From: an uncultured Prevotellaceae bacterium
GTDB taxonomy: Bacteria > Bacteroidota > Bacteroidia > Bacteroidales > Muribaculaceae
Length of the DNA stretch: 64,000 bases
Reading direction: 5' to 3'
NCBI GenBank assembly: GCA_900318345.1
Contig: ONKD01000003.1
Span: forward strand, 1 to 64,000
Of the stretch, positions 23,837-33,211 are shown in pieces; positions within the stretch are counted from its first letter, which is position 1, and every line of letters starts with the position of its first letter. Both the position numbers and the translations under genes were made by a program. The notes beneath the pieces were generated by a model. It was given only the letters and a program-made list of their open reading frames with translations. It was not told the origin of the DNA and searched no databases.

Positions 23837-24294
23837 TGAAGAAGCTCGTTTCACTCCTGATGGCAGCGGCCATGTGGCTCATGGGGTGCTCGGCAACAGG
23901 CAATGCCCTGGACAACGCTTGCAAGGTGCGACTGTACAAGAACAGGCAGTCCAGCGAAACACACCAGCAAAACGTGCAGGAACTCGAAGCCATGGTCAAG
24001 GAACTGGTCGAAGGAACCGACGACGCTTACAAGCAGATCGTTACCGCCCTGGACATCAAGGAGCTCAAGCAGCAGCTCTGCTTGGAAATCATCTTCCCTG
24101 GCGAGTTGACCATCGCCCTCAACGGCGGCACCTGCATCACGATGAGCAAAATTCTCATCCCGCTCGACGAGCACCACGACAATAGCATCGTGTTCTACTG
24201 TGGCCATGATAGATACTTCTCACCACCCTATGTTAACAGCCACGGTGCCCGAACGTTGGAAAAAATATTGCAATGTGTGACGACAATGCCATGA
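23836..24294 (+). CDS. Small lipoprotein coupled to the peptidase lipoprotein
   Basis: A 152-residue protein with lipoprotein signal MKKLVSLLMAAAMWLMGC and acylated Cys18. The mature part has one helical stretch with many Glu and Lys (about 45-85) and then a beta-rich end. No family is recognised. Its start codon overlaps the stop of the clan CD peptidase gene, and a strong terminator follows at 24312. A function with the peptidase, for example as inhibitor, chaperone or partner, is plausible but rests only on this coupling. Confidence 0.75.
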   Translation: MKKLVSLLMAAAMWLMGCSATGNALDNACKVRLYKNRQSSETHQQNVQELEAMVKELVEGTDDAYKQIVTALDIKELKQQLCLEIIFPGELTIALNGGTCITMSKILIPLDEHHDNSIVFYCGHDRYFSPPYVNSHGARTLEKILQCVTTMP

Positions 24295-24311
24295 GGCACA
24301 CCAGTCTTGAT

Positions 24312-24350
24312 AAGAGTAGGGGCATCCCATAGTGCCTCTACTCTTTTTTA
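24312..24350 (+). terminator. Terminator of the peptidase-lipoprotein operon
   Basis: A 13-bp stem (AAGAGTAGGGGCA / TGCCTCTACTCTT, one G-T pair) with an 8-nt loop, followed by TTTTT. Confidence 0.85.
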
Positions 24351-24416
24351 GATTTTTCTGGCCCACCAAATGAGGAAAAACTTCACCCCATGCAGCGATA
24401 ACTGAAAACTTTGTTG

Positions 24417-24424
24417 TAATTTTG
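24417..24424 (+). promoter_or_regulatory. -7 box for rpoN
   Basis: TAATTTTG, 29 bp before the start codon. A clear -33 box is not seen. Confidence 0.4.
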
Positions 24425-24453
24425 TAAGTTAAACACAAAACCTCTACACGACA

Positions 24454-25908
24454 ATGGCAAAACAAGGACTCACACTGGAACAGAAGCAGACCCAACGCCT
24501 GGCGCTCGAGCAGCAACGATTGCTGGGCATGGTGCTGGAGAAGAACGATGCTGAGATGGCCGAGTTCATTGACAACAAAGTGAATGAAATTCAGGCCCTT
24601 GAAAAGAAAAGCGACGAGAACGACGAGTATGACAACAGTCAAGACCACGACAGGGGCAACGAACACCCCTCAGAGGCCGAGGTGAGCGCCGAGACCAGCG
24701 GCGATGACGACACGCTCGCTTGGTATCGCTATTTTGCCAACAACCGCAGCCGTGACGATGAGTACTACACCCCAACGGCGGTCAACGAGAAATCACTGCA
24801 GGAATTCCTGGCCGACCAGCTGGGTGAACTGGAACTCGACGAGACCCAGCAGATGATTGCCCGAGCCATTGTGGGCAACATTGAGGATAACGGCTACCTG
24901 CGCCGCAGCGCTGCCGAGATTGCCGACGACGTGACGTTTAATGACGGATATGTGGTTGACGCACAGCAGGTGGAGCAGATGCTGGAGGTCGTGCAGTCAC
25001 TGGATCCGCCAGGCATCGCGGCGCGCAACCTGCGCGAGTGCATGATGCTGCAGCTGCAGCGCAAGCCACGCAACGCCGAGGTCGAGATGGCACTCACCAT
25101 GGTCGATAAGCACTTTGACGAGATGGGAGCCATGCGATTTGACTCCATCGGACGCAAGATGGGCGTGACCAAGGAGCAGTTGGAGGAAGTGTTCAGGCGC
25201 CAAATCAGGCGCGGGTTGAACCCATTCCCCGGCAACGCCTTTGAATCGCGCATGGACAGCAGCCAGCAAGTGACGCCCGACTTTGATGTCGAGATTGACG
25301 AGGATAACGACCGATTGACGGTGACCTTGCGCAACAACATCCCCACCCTGCAAATTAGCGAGAGCTATGCCCTGATGAACGAGCGCTACAAGAAAACCGA
25401 CTCGCTGAGCGTCAAGGAAACCAAAGAGAAAAAGCAAATCCAGGACGCCTTCCAGCGTGCAAGCATGTTCATCGAGGTGCTCAAGCAGCGCCAGGAGACC
25501 CTCTTCAACACCATGAGCGCCATCGTCAAGTGCCAGCGCGACTACTTCATGAGCGGCGATGAACGGGACCTTAAACCGCTGGGCCAGCAACAGATTGCCG
25601 ACATGATTGGCAAGGATGTGTCGGTGGTATCACGCGCCGTGAGCAACAAGTATGTGCAACTGCCATGGGGCATCAAGAGCCTAAAGTCATTTTTCTCCGA
25701 GGATATCAATGGCGCGTCCAGGCACGAGGTGTATGATGATCTCAAGAAACTGATTGATGCCGAGGATAAGGCCCACCCATTGAGCGATGACGCCCTGTGT
25801 GACCGCCTCAAGGAGATGGGATACAAGCTAGAGCGCCGCACGGTAGCCAAGTACCGCGAGGCCCTGAAGATTCCCAGCAGTAGCGTGCGCCGCAAGATGG
25901 CAAAATAA
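24454..25908 (+). CDS. rpoN: RNA polymerase sigma-54 factor
   Basis: A 484-residue alternative sigma factor. Region I at the N terminus is rich in Gln and Leu (EQKQTQRLALEQQRL), then comes an acidic linker (about 50-90), the core-binding region (about 110-300), the helix-turn-helix region with GKDVSVVSRAVSNKYVQ, and the RpoN box near the C terminus in the form RRTVAKYREALKIPSSSVR. It directs transcription from -24/-12 promoters with the help of enhancer-binding ATPases, none of which is in the window. The next gene starts 48 bp downstream on the same strand. Confidence 0.97.
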   Translation: MAKQGLTLEQKQTQRLALEQQRLLGMVLEKNDAEMAEFIDNKVNEIQALEKKSDENDEYDNSQDHDRGNEHPSEAEVSAETSGDDDTLAWYRYFANNRSRDDEYYTPTAVNEKSLQEFLADQLGELELDETQQMIARAIVGNIEDNGYLRRSAAEIADDVTFNDGYVVDAQQVEQMLEVVQSLDPPGIAARNLRECMMLQLQRKPRNAEVEMALTMVDKHFDEMGAMRFDSIGRKMGVTKEQLEEVFRRQIRRGLNPFPGNAFESRMDSSQQVTPDFDVEIDEDNDRLTVTLRNNIPTLQISESYALMNERYKKTDSLSVKETKEKKQIQDAFQRASMFIEVLKQRQETLFNTMSAIVKCQRDYFMSGDERDLKPLGQQQIADMIGKDVSVVSRAVSNKYVQLPWGIKSLKSFFSEDINGASRHEVYDDLKKLIDAEDKAHPLSDDALCDRLKEMGYKLERRTVAKYREALKIPSSSVRRKMAK

Positions 25909-25956
25909 CAACGAGTCAACGATGATATTTTTATTGGTCAGCTAACAGTCCTTACA

Positions 25957-26601
25957 ATGCCAATCAGTAAATTCACAATCAATAAATTTATCGCGGGCGT
26001 GGCCAACTTCTTGTCCACGGTCCTGAGCCCGTTGCTCATGCCCACCTTTGGCGTTTTCCTGGTGTTCTGGTTGTCTGTACTGTGCCTGTTGCCTTATGGT
26101 CGGCGAGTATCCATGTTGCTCGTCAGCATGGGCATCACCTGCATCCTGCCGCTCATCTTCCTGAGCGTGCTGCGGCACTTCAAACTGGTCACCGACCTGC
26201 ATGTCGAGGTGAGGGAACAACGCATGGTGCCCTACCTGTTTGCCGCCGTATGCAATGCGGCAGCAGCCTATTACCTGTACTATTCCCACATGCCACGATG
26301 GTTCATCATGTTCATGGTCGGCTCGATGTTGACCATCATCGTGATGGTGATCATCAACCTGAGGTGGAAAATCAGTGCCCACATGGCGGGCATCGGTGGC
26401 ATTGTGGCATTGATCAACCAGATTCATGTCCAGGGCTTGGGCGCCTTAGACCTGCTGTGGCCCCTGTGCATCTCGATCATCATCGCTGGTGCTTTGGGCT
26501 CGGCACGACTGATCCTCAAGCGGCATGACTCGTGGCAAGTGCTGGCCGGAGCTGTTGTCGGCTTCTTGTGTGTGACCATAACCATGAAATTTTTTGGATA
26601 A
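25957..26601 (+). CDS. PAP2-like integral membrane protein
   Basis: A 214-residue protein with about six membrane segments. The C-terminal half shows WKISAHMAG and GSARLILKRHDSWQVLAG, which match the second and third phosphatase motifs of the PAP2 lipid phosphatase family in degraded form: the His of each motif is present, but the first motif (KxxxxxxRP) is not obvious. It may be an inactive or divergent PAP2 member, perhaps acting on a lipid phosphate. It lies between rpoN and ispG on the same strand with short gaps, probably in one transcript. Confidence 0.7.
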   Translation: MPISKFTINKFIAGVANFLSTVLSPLLMPTFGVFLVFWLSVLCLLPYGRRVSMLLVSMGITCILPLIFLSVLRHFKLVTDLHVEVREQRMVPYLFAAVCNAAAAYYLYYSHMPRWFIMFMVGSMLTIIVMVIINLRWKISAHMAGIGGIVALINQIHVQGLGALDLLWPLCISIIIAGALGSARLILKRHDSWQVLAGAVVGFLCVTITMKFFG

Positions 26602-26634
26602 AAACAAGTACTACTTTAACCTTAAACAACGTCA

Positions 26635-28461
26635 ATGAATACGACCTTCAATTATAACCGCCGCCACACCTTGAGTGTAAATGTGGGACAGATTCCCATG
26701 GGCAGCGAGTGGCCCATCAGGGTCCAGTCGATGACCAACACCGCCACCGATGATGTGGAATCGAGCGCCGCTCAGTGCCAACGCATTGCCTATGCGGGAG
26801 CCGAGTATGTGCGACTCACGGCCCAAGGCGTGAAACAGGCCAACAGTATTGGTGAGATTTCTAGGGTGTTGCGCACACAAGACTGCAACATCCCGTTGAT
26901 TGCCGATATCCACTTCAATCCACAGGCTGCCCTTGCGGCGGCAGCGGTGTGCGAGGGCGTGCGCATCAACCCAGGAAACTTTGTGGACCCGGCGCGCACT
27001 TTCAAGCAGTTGGAATACAGCGATGAGGAGTATCAAGCCGAGTTGGGACGCATCCGTGAGGCCCTGTTGCCTTTTATCGCCGTGTGCCGCGAGCACCACA
27101 CCGCCGTCAGGCTGGGTGTGAACCACGGCTCGCTCAGCGACCGCATCATGAGCCGCTATGGCAACACTGCTGCCGGCATGGTCGAGAGTGTGATGGAATT
27201 TCTCAGGGTATTTGTTGATGAGGGATTCATGGATGTTGTCATCTCGATGAAGGCCTCTAACGTGGCCGTCATGGTCGAAGCCGTGCGACGCCTGGTCGAT
27301 GCCATGGATCGCGAGGACATGCATTTCCCGCTCCACTTGGGCGTTACCGAGGCGGGATTTGGCGAGGACGGACGCATCAAGAGCGCTGTGGGCATCGGCA
27401 CACTCATGGCCGAAGGCTTGGGCGACACCATCAGGGTGTCCCTCAGCGAGGATCCCGAACTCGAGGTGCCCGTCGCCCGCAAGTTGGTGGACTATATAAC
27501 GGCTCGCGCCGGCCATGACTTGATCGAGGGCGAGTATTGTGAGGGTTATGACCCGTTGTGCCCCGCACGGCGCAAGTCAGTGACTGTCGACGGACTCATC
27601 GGCGGAACGATGCAGCCTGTGGTCATCGCCAGCTACCGCCCCGACGAGATTGACGGAACAACCGTGCTGCCCGATTTCTACTACAGCGGCGACGGAATGA
27701 TTGACGGTATGCACCGCTTCCTGGTGCCCTTAGCCAGGTGGAGCGGTGAGCGCAACGCCTATCCACTGCTCACACTGGGCGAGTGGGAGCGCTGCCCCGC
27801 AACCTCGTTGCGCTTCTTGCAAGTGCCCGCCAGCACTCCTGTCCAGCGATTGGAGTTCCTGCGTGACCGCAACGACACGGTTCTGGTGATCACGCCAGTG
27901 GGCATCAATATCCCTGGCAGCCAGCAGGCTTTGACCCACGCCCTGAGCGCTCATGGCATCCATTGCCCTATTGTGATGCGCAACACCTATGCCGACAGCT
28001 CCAATGACTGGTTGCAGGTGAAGGCTGGGGCCGACCTTGGTGCCGTGCTGATGAACCGCCGCGCCGATGGCATCTGGCTTGAGGCACCCAACATTCACAG
28101 CGGGATCGAAGTCGTGAAATATGCCTTTGCCGTGTTGCAGGCAGCCCGCCAACGCATCACCAAGACGGAGTTCATCTCATGCCCCGGCTGCGGCAGGACA
28201 ATGTTTGACCTGCAGTCCACCGTCAAGCGTGTACAGCAGGCCACGTCCCACCTGCGCCACCTCAAGATCGGGGTCATGGGCTGTATCGTCAACGGTCCCG
28301 GCGAGATGGCCGATGCCGACTACGGCTACGTGGGCGCTGCCGCGGGACGCATCAGCCTGTACAAGGGCAAGCAATGCATCGAGATGAATATCCCCGAGCA
28401 GGACGCCATCGACAGGCTGCTGGACCTCATCAAGCAAAATGGAGACTGGGTCGATCCTTAA
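26635..28461 (+). CDS. ispG: 4-hydroxy-3-methylbut-2-enyl diphosphate synthase, long form
   Basis: Iron-sulphur enzyme of the MEP pathway that converts methylerythritol cyclodiphosphate into hydroxymethylbutenyl diphosphate. At 608 residues this is the long form with an extra central domain, as in plants, Chlamydia and Bacteroidetes; the usual bacterial form has about 370. The N-terminal TIM barrel begins with GQIPMGSEWPIRVQSMTNT. The C-terminal domain has the cluster ligands Cys516 and Cys519 in SCPGCGRTMFDL and Cys550 in MGCIVNGPGEM. A lipoprotein gene follows 29 bp downstream. Confidence 0.97.
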   Translation: MNTTFNYNRRHTLSVNVGQIPMGSEWPIRVQSMTNTATDDVESSAAQCQRIAYAGAEYVRLTAQGVKQANSIGEISRVLRTQDCNIPLIADIHFNPQAALAAAAVCEGVRINPGNFVDPARTFKQLEYSDEEYQAELGRIREALLPFIAVCREHHTAVRLGVNHGSLSDRIMSRYGNTAAGMVESVMEFLRVFVDEGFMDVVISMKASNVAVMVEAVRRLVDAMDREDMHFPLHLGVTEAGFGEDGRIKSAVGIGTLMAEGLGDTIRVSLSEDPELEVPVARKLVDYITARAGHDLIEGEYCEGYDPLCPARRKSVTVDGLIGGTMQPVVIASYRPDEIDGTTVLPDFYYSGDGMIDGMHRFLVPLARWSGERNAYPLLTLGEWERCPATSLRFLQVPASTPVQRLEFLRDRNDTVLVITPVGINIPGSQQALTHALSAHGIHCPIVMRNTYADSSNDWLQVKAGADLGAVLMNRRADGIWLEAPNIHSGIEVVKYAFAVLQAARQRITKTEFISCPGCGRTMFDLQSTVKRVQQATSHLRHLKIGVMGCIVNGPGEMADADYGYVGAAAGRISLYKGKQCIEMNIPEQDAIDRLLDLIKQNGDWVDP

Positions 28462-28490
28462 TGGTCACCCTTAAGCTTTAACGATAGAGA

Positions 28491-29483
28491 ATGAAAAAGA
28501 CAACACTCATGTTGTTGCTCATGATGGCGGTGCTCGCCTCGTGCAACAGCGGCAGTTTCAAGATTGAGGGCAATCTCCCTAACCTTGAGGGCAAGGCCGT
28601 GCGCGTGCTTTTCAAGGCCGACTCATGCATTGTTGATGAACCGATTGAGGCCGACAACAAGGGCGGGTTCACCTTCAAGGGCGAATCCTCCCAACCCGTG
28701 CTGGTGTCATTGCTCAATTACCGTGGCGAAGTCTTGACCATGCTGGTCGCTGTCAACGGCGACCATATCAAGGTGTCGGGCGACGCGAGCAAAGCCATGG
28801 GCATCAAGATCAGTGGCAGCAACCTCAACGAGGAGTGGCAACTGTTCCGCAAGGAGCACACCTCCTTTTATACCGACCCCAACCCCAGCCGCCTGAATGC
28901 CGCCATCGAGAAATATGTGCGCGAGCATCCCGCCGACATGCTCTCTACAGTGCTGCTCATGGCCGACTACACCGACTTCAGCGACCGCGATAAAGTGGAA
29001 AAGATGCTCATGAGCATTGAGGAACAAGCCCGACCCGAGTCTCTCACAGCACCCTTCACAAACCTGTTCGGGCAAGACAAGCATACAAGCCTACCCCGCT
29101 TGATGACCCTCAAGCTAACAAAGAATGGTTCCAGATTTGATGAGATCAAGCTCACGGGGCACCAGACACTCATCAACCTGTGGGCCCAGCCGCAAAATGA
29201 CCGTAGCCCCATCATCAATGCCATCACAGCCATGACCGAGGCAAGAGATGGAGCCATTCAGGTGCTTGACGTGCTCATGGAGAGCGACACCCTCAGGTGG
29301 CATCAGGCCATCGCCAATGACCCAAAAAGCTGGTCTCACTACTGGGCGCCAGGCGGTCCCCTGGAACAGGGCATCCAGCTGCTGGGCATCACTTCGGCCC
29401 CCTGGTATGCCGTTGCTGACAGCACCGGCCTCATCGTTTACTCGGGCCCAAGCCTTGACGCAGCCATCAAGAAAATCAAGTAA
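28491..29483 (+). CDS. DUF4369 lipoprotein with degenerate thioredoxin-like domain
   Basis: A 330-residue lipoprotein (lipobox VLASC, acylated Cys18). The N-terminal region FKIEGNLPNLEGKAVRVLF..DSCIVDEPIEADNKGGFTF.G is typical of DUF4369, which often precedes a thioredoxin domain in Bacteroidales. The C-terminal part keeps the thioredoxin pattern, TLINLWAQPQND where active forms have FWASWCGPC, and the cis-proline region TSAPWYAV, but Trp231 is followed by AQPQN with no cysteine. It therefore cannot act as a dithiol oxidoreductase and is probably a binding or structural relative. It is the last gene of the rpoN-ispG run. Confidence 0.8.
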   Translation: MKKTTLMLLLMMAVLASCNSGSFKIEGNLPNLEGKAVRVLFKADSCIVDEPIEADNKGGFTFKGESSQPVLVSLLNYRGEVLTMLVAVNGDHIKVSGDASKAMGIKISGSNLNEEWQLFRKEHTSFYTDPNPSRLNAAIEKYVREHPADMLSTVLLMADYTDFSDRDKVEKMLMSIEEQARPESLTAPFTNLFGQDKHTSLPRLMTLKLTKNGSRFDEIKLTGHQTLINLWAQPQNDRSPIINAITAMTEARDGAIQVLDVLMESDTLRWHQAIANDPKSWSHYWAPGGPLEQGIQLLGITSAPWYAVADSTGLIVYSGPSLDAAIKKIK

Positions 29484-29552
29484 GTTTTTCTATTTTTCCT
29501 TTGACCCCACGCAAAGCCGCAACGGCTTCAAACAACTTGCACAACATTGAAT

Positions 29553-29599
29553 CAACTAAAACAACTTTTTTAGTTGACATCCGCACGCGGATTTTTTTC
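29553..29599 (+). terminator. Two hairpins ending in a T run after the DUF4369 gene
   Basis: CAACTAAAA/TTTTAGTTG (about 29553-29576) is followed by ATCCG-CACG-CGGAT (29579-29592) and seven T. The second is the likely terminator. Its T run leads straight into the repeat element at 29598. Confidence 0.6.
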
Positions 29600-29713
29600 A
29601 CGTGAATTGTCGTGAATCGATCATATAATTAATGAATAATTCATGGTAATTACATGTAAAAAAAAGCCTTAGCGTCTTTGCGTCTTCGCGTGGGGGTCCA
29701 GAACGCGGATGCC
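29598..29713 (+). repeat. Composite intergenic element
   Basis: A 61-bp imperfect palindrome (29598-29658, arms TCACGTGAATTGTCGTGAAT and AATTCATGGTAATTACATG) is followed by CCTTAGCG...CGCGTGGGGG and ACGCGGATGCC. Same order as near 2.75 and 21.1 kb. From 29714 to 29925 the spacer is AT-rich and I see nothing else in it. Confidence 0.8.
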
Positions 29714-29925
29714 ATCAGAAAAAATCAGATAAATCCGTAGTTTTATAAATGGTGTTGTTTTTTAATAGTTTCATTGTTGTTATTGTTGTTTGAAGTGTTT
29801 GAAAAGTTTGCAAAAAACGTCCAAAACTGCCGATTTCTGGGAGAAAAAAACACCAAATACACCAAAATAAATAGGGTGAAAACTAAAAACTTGATTTTTT
29901 TATGCCCCACGTCAAGAAAATAATG

Positions 29926-29933
29926 TATATTTG
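29926..29933 (+). promoter_or_regulatory. -7 box for secDF
   Basis: TATATTTG fits TAnnTTTG and lies 63 bp upstream of the start; no clear -33 box. Confidence 0.45.
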
Positions 29934-29996
29934 CAGGCTGAAAAAGACGTTTGAAGCGAAATTTAACAAAATTTAATTAAATAATTAACAAAACAA

Positions 29997-32966
29997 ATGC
30001 AAACTAAAGGTTTTATTAGAGTCCTTACTTATGCACTGTTGTTGATTTGCGCGTTCTATCTGTCATTTTCTTTTGTGAGCACTCACTATCAGAACAAGGC
30101 AGAGAAGAAGGCACTCGCTGCTGCCGGCATCAAATCGCCCGACACCAGCAACGAGAAGTACAAAGCAGCGCTGAATCAGTATCTGGACTCCCTCGCCAAA
30201 GAGAAAGTGTACCTCAACTATTACACTTTCCAGCAGGTTCGTGAGAAAGAGCTGGGCTACGGCCTTGACTTGAAGGGTGGTATGAATGTGACACTGCAAA
30301 TCTCAGTGCCCGACATCTTGCGCGCGCTCGCGAACAATAATCCAGATAAGAAGTTTAACCAGGCCATCGACAATGTGGCAAACAGCAGTACCGCTCAGGA
30401 CGACTTCGTGGGCTCCTTCTGCAAGGAGTACAAGAAACTCGCTCCCGAGGGCAACTTGGCTCAGATCTTCCGCGGTATCGACAAGATCGCTGCCAACCCC
30501 ACTGCCAATGACCGTGAGGTGCAGAACATCCTCAACGACGAGGTCAACAGTATGGTCGACAACTCCTACAAGGTGTTGCGCAACCGTATCGACCGCTTTG
30601 GCGTGGTACAACCCAATATCCAGAAGTTGCAGAGCACTGGCCGCATCCTGCTTGAGCTCCCGGGTGTGAAAGAGCCCGAGCGCGTACGCAAACTGTTGCA
30701 GGGTGCCGCTAACCTGGAGTTCTATCTGACCTACACGCTGTCTGACATCGTTGGTTCGCTGCGTCAGCTCAGTGACCAGGCTACCGCCAATGTCACCACC
30801 GCCCAGGCAACCCCCGCCGACACGACCGCTAAGGCCGCTGCCGACACCACCAAGGCTGCCGAGCCCGTCAAGGAAGACAAGAATGCTCCCACCCTGGCCC
30901 AGTTGACCGGTTTTGATGCACTGGCAAGTGCCAACCCCGGATCGCCCGTGATTGGTTACGTTAACGCTAGCGATACCGCTACCGTCAACAAGATCATCAA
31001 CTCGACCGCCGCTAAGACCATCCTGCCCGCTGACTTGAAGCTGGCTTGGACCGTTAAGCCCGAGAGCATGCAGAACGGCCACGAGGCCTTCCAGCTCGTC
31101 GCCCTGCGCACCGTCAACGGACAGCCCGTCCTCAACGGTGACGTCGTTACACGCGCCAGCAGCGAGTATGACAACCTGCAGGGTCAGGTAGTTTCGATGA
31201 ACATGAACGATGAGGGCGCACGTCAGTGGAGCCGCATCACCGGTCAGAACATCGGCAAGGCCATCGCCATCGTGCTCGATGACCAGGTTTACTCATTCCC
31301 CAATGTGAACAGCAAGATCGACGGTGGTCGCTCACAAATCAGTGGCCGCTTCACCGTCGAGGAGGCTAACGACCTTGCTAACGTGCTCGAGTCTGGTAAG
31401 ATGGTAGCACGTGTCAATGTTGCTAGCGAGAGCGTGATTGGCCCGTCGCTGGGTAAGGAATCCATCGAGAAGGGTCTCCGCTCATTCATCATCGCACTCG
31501 TGCTGTTGATGTGCTTCATGTGGTTCGCTTATGGCTGGCAGGCTGGTTCAATCGCCAACCTCGGTCTGGTGCTCAACCTCTTCTTCACCATCGGTATTCT
31601 TGCATCATTCCAGAGTGTGCTCACCCTGCCTGGTATCGCCGGTATCGTGCTCACCCTCGGTATGGCGGTCGACGCCAACGTGCTTATCTTCGAGCGTTGT
31701 AAGGAGGAATTGCGCGCTGGCAAGGGTCTCAAGGCCGCCGTCAGCGACGGTTACAAGAACGCCTTCTCGGCCATCTTCGACTCTAACTTGACCACCATCA
31801 TCACGGGTATCATCCTGATCCTCCTCGGTTCAGGTCCCATCCGCGGTTTTGCCGTTACCCTCGTGATCGGTATCTGCTGCTCATTCTTCACCGCCGTGTT
31901 TGCAACACGCCTCGTGATGGAGCACTTCGTCAACAAGGGCACCTTCGACAAGATGACCTTCAGCACCTCGCTCACCCGCAACCTCATGCAGGACGTCAAG
32001 TTCAACTTCATGGGCGCTGCCAAGAAGACCTCAATCATCGTGCTCGCACTCCTCGCCATCATGGCTATCCTGTTCGCCGTTCGCGGTTTGAGCCGTGGTA
32101 TCGACTTCTCAGGTGGTCGCAACTACGTGGTACAATTTGACCATCCCGTCAAGACCCAGGCCCTGGAGAACCAGCTCACCGAGCTCCTTCCCGGTGCCAA
32201 CACCTCAGTCATCACCATCGATAACGACACCAAGGTGCGCGTTTCGACCAACTACAAGATCGATGACAACAGCGAGGGCGTTGACGACGAGATCATGGGC
32301 AAGCTCTATGAGGGCATGAAGAGCGACCTTGGCTCAATGTCCAAGGAAGACTTCAGCATGTCCAACGAGAACATCGGCGTTGTATCGAGCGAAACCGTCG
32401 GCCCGAGCATCGCAAGCGACATGACCCGCCAGGCCGTTTGGGCAGTGCTCTTCTCACTGCTCGCCATGGCACTCTACATCCTGTTCCGTTTCCGCAACAT
32501 CGCGTTCTCTATCGGCGCTCTGGCTGCCGTAGCGTTCACCTCGTTTGTGGTAATCGGCTTCTACAACCTGCACGGCCTGCTGCCCTTCTCCATGGAGATT
32601 GACCAGACCTTCATCGCCGCCATCCTGACCGTTATCGGTTATCAGGTGAACGATACCGTGGTTGTATTTGACCGTGTGCGTGAGTACCGCAAGCTCTATC
32701 CCAAGCAGGACCTCTACACCACCTTCAACAAGGCGTTGTGCAGCACCCTGTCACGTACCATGATGACCTCTATCACGACACTGCTCGTGCTGTTCATCAT
32801 GCTGTTCTTCGGCGGTGAGAGCATCCGCAGCTTCATCTTCGCGATGATCCTCGGTGTCATCATCGGTACTTGCTCCTCACTGTTCATCGCTTCGCCCGTG
32901 GCCTACTGGATTGCCCGCCGCAGCGATAAGAAAGAGGCAGCTCTTGCCACTAAAGTGAACAGGTAA
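29997..32966 (+). CDS. secDF: Fused protein translocase subunit SecDF
   Basis: A 989-residue fusion of SecD and SecF, the proton-driven part of the Sec machine that pulls proteins out on the periplasmic side. The SecD half has the first membrane segment (about 10-27), a large periplasmic region with YGLDLKGGMNVTLQI near the start, an Ala/Thr/Lys-rich insert (about 260-300), and a five-helix bundle with AGIVLTLGMAVDANVLIFER. The SecF half starts with RGIDFSGGRNYVVQFD and carries ILTVIGYQVNDTVVVFDRVRE. Fusions of this kind are usual in Bacteroidetes. A hairpin and a tRNA gene follow. Confidence 0.97.
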   Translation: MQTKGFIRVLTYALLLICAFYLSFSFVSTHYQNKAEKKALAAAGIKSPDTSNEKYKAALNQYLDSLAKEKVYLNYYTFQQVREKELGYGLDLKGGMNVTLQISVPDILRALANNNPDKKFNQAIDNVANSSTAQDDFVGSFCKEYKKLAPEGNLAQIFRGIDKIAANPTANDREVQNILNDEVNSMVDNSYKVLRNRIDRFGVVQPNIQKLQSTGRILLELPGVKEPERVRKLLQGAANLEFYLTYTLSDIVGSLRQLSDQATANVTTAQATPADTTAKAAADTTKAAEPVKEDKNAPTLAQLTGFDALASANPGSPVIGYVNASDTATVNKIINSTAAKTILPADLKLAWTVKPESMQNGHEAFQLVALRTVNGQPVLNGDVVTRASSEYDNLQGQVVSMNMNDEGARQWSRITGQNIGKAIAIVLDDQVYSFPNVNSKIDGGRSQISGRFTVEEANDLANVLESGKMVARVNVASESVIGPSLGKESIEKGLRSFIIALVLLMCFMWFAYGWQAGSIANLGLVLNLFFTIGILASFQSVLTLPGIAGIVLTLGMAVDANVLIFERCKEELRAGKGLKAAVSDGYKNAFSAIFDSNLTTIITGIILILLGSGPIRGFAVTLVIGICCSFFTAVFATRLVMEHFVNKGTFDKMTFSTSLTRNLMQDVKFNFMGAAKKTSIIVLALLAIMAILFAVRGLSRGIDFSGGRNYVVQFDHPVKTQALENQLTELLPGANTSVITIDNDTKVRVSTNYKIDDNSEGVDDEIMGKLYEGMKSDLGSMSKEDFSMSNENIGVVSSETVGPSIASDMTRQAVWAVLFSLLAMALYILFRFRNIAFSIGALAAVAFTSFVVIGFYNLHGLLPFSMEIDQTFIAAILTVIGYQVNDTVVVFDRVREYRKLYPKQDLYTTFNKALCSTLSRTMMTSITTLLVLFIMLFFGGESIRSFIFAMILGVIIGTCSSLFIASPVAYWIARRSDKKEAALATKVNR

Positions 32967-32984
32967 TTCCTGAAACTCAACATT

Positions 32985-33022
32985 ACCGGCTGGCCTCAGC
33001 GCCAAGCCAAGTGCCAGCCGGT
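32985..33022 (+). terminator. Hairpin after secDF
   Basis: ACCGGCTGGC pairs with GCCAGCCGGT over an 18-nt loop just before tRNA-Arg. No T run follows, so it could instead be a processing site for a secDF-tRNA transcript; no separate tRNA promoter is visible. Confidence 0.5.
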
Positions 33023-33030
33023 TTGGTATT

Positions 33031-33102
33031 GCTCCTGTAGTTCAATGGATAGAATGGAGGTTTCCTAAACCTTAGATTTGGGTTCGATTCCCAGCGGGAG
33101 TA
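33031..33102 (+). tRNA. tRNA-Arg (anticodon CCT)
   Basis: A complete cloverleaf of 72 nt. The acceptor GCTCCTG pairs with CGGGAGT with wobble pairs, the anticodon stem is GAGGT/ACCTT with loop TTCCTAA, and the T arm is TTGGG-TTCGATT-CCCAG, with discriminator A. It reads AGG codons. CCA is not encoded. Confidence 0.93.
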
Positions 33103-33110
33103 CAAATAAA

Positions 33111-33149
33111 GAATGAGCACTGACAATGTTGTCGGTGCTCATTCTTTTA
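33111..33149 (+). terminator. Terminator after tRNA-Arg
   Basis: A 15-bp stem (GAATGAGCACTGACA with one G-T pair) and a 4-nt loop, followed by TTTTAT. Confidence 0.85.
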
Positions 33150-33170
33150 TGCGGTTGAATTCCCCATTTT

Positions 33171-33194
33171 TGAGACGCAAAATCTTGCGTCTCA
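33171..33194. repeat. GAGACGC palindrome, second copy
   Basis: TGAGACGCAA-AATC-TTGCGTCTCA, sharing its core with the 28-bp palindrome at 17851-17878. It lies after the stop of the glycosyltransferase gene on the minus strand. Confidence 0.75.
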
Positions 33195-33211
33195 TCAGGA
33201 ACCCAAAAGCA

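Noticed and set aside
32985..33149. Attachment site at tRNA-Arg
   Set aside because: No integrase and no repeated 3' end of the tRNA in the window; a terminator follows at once.
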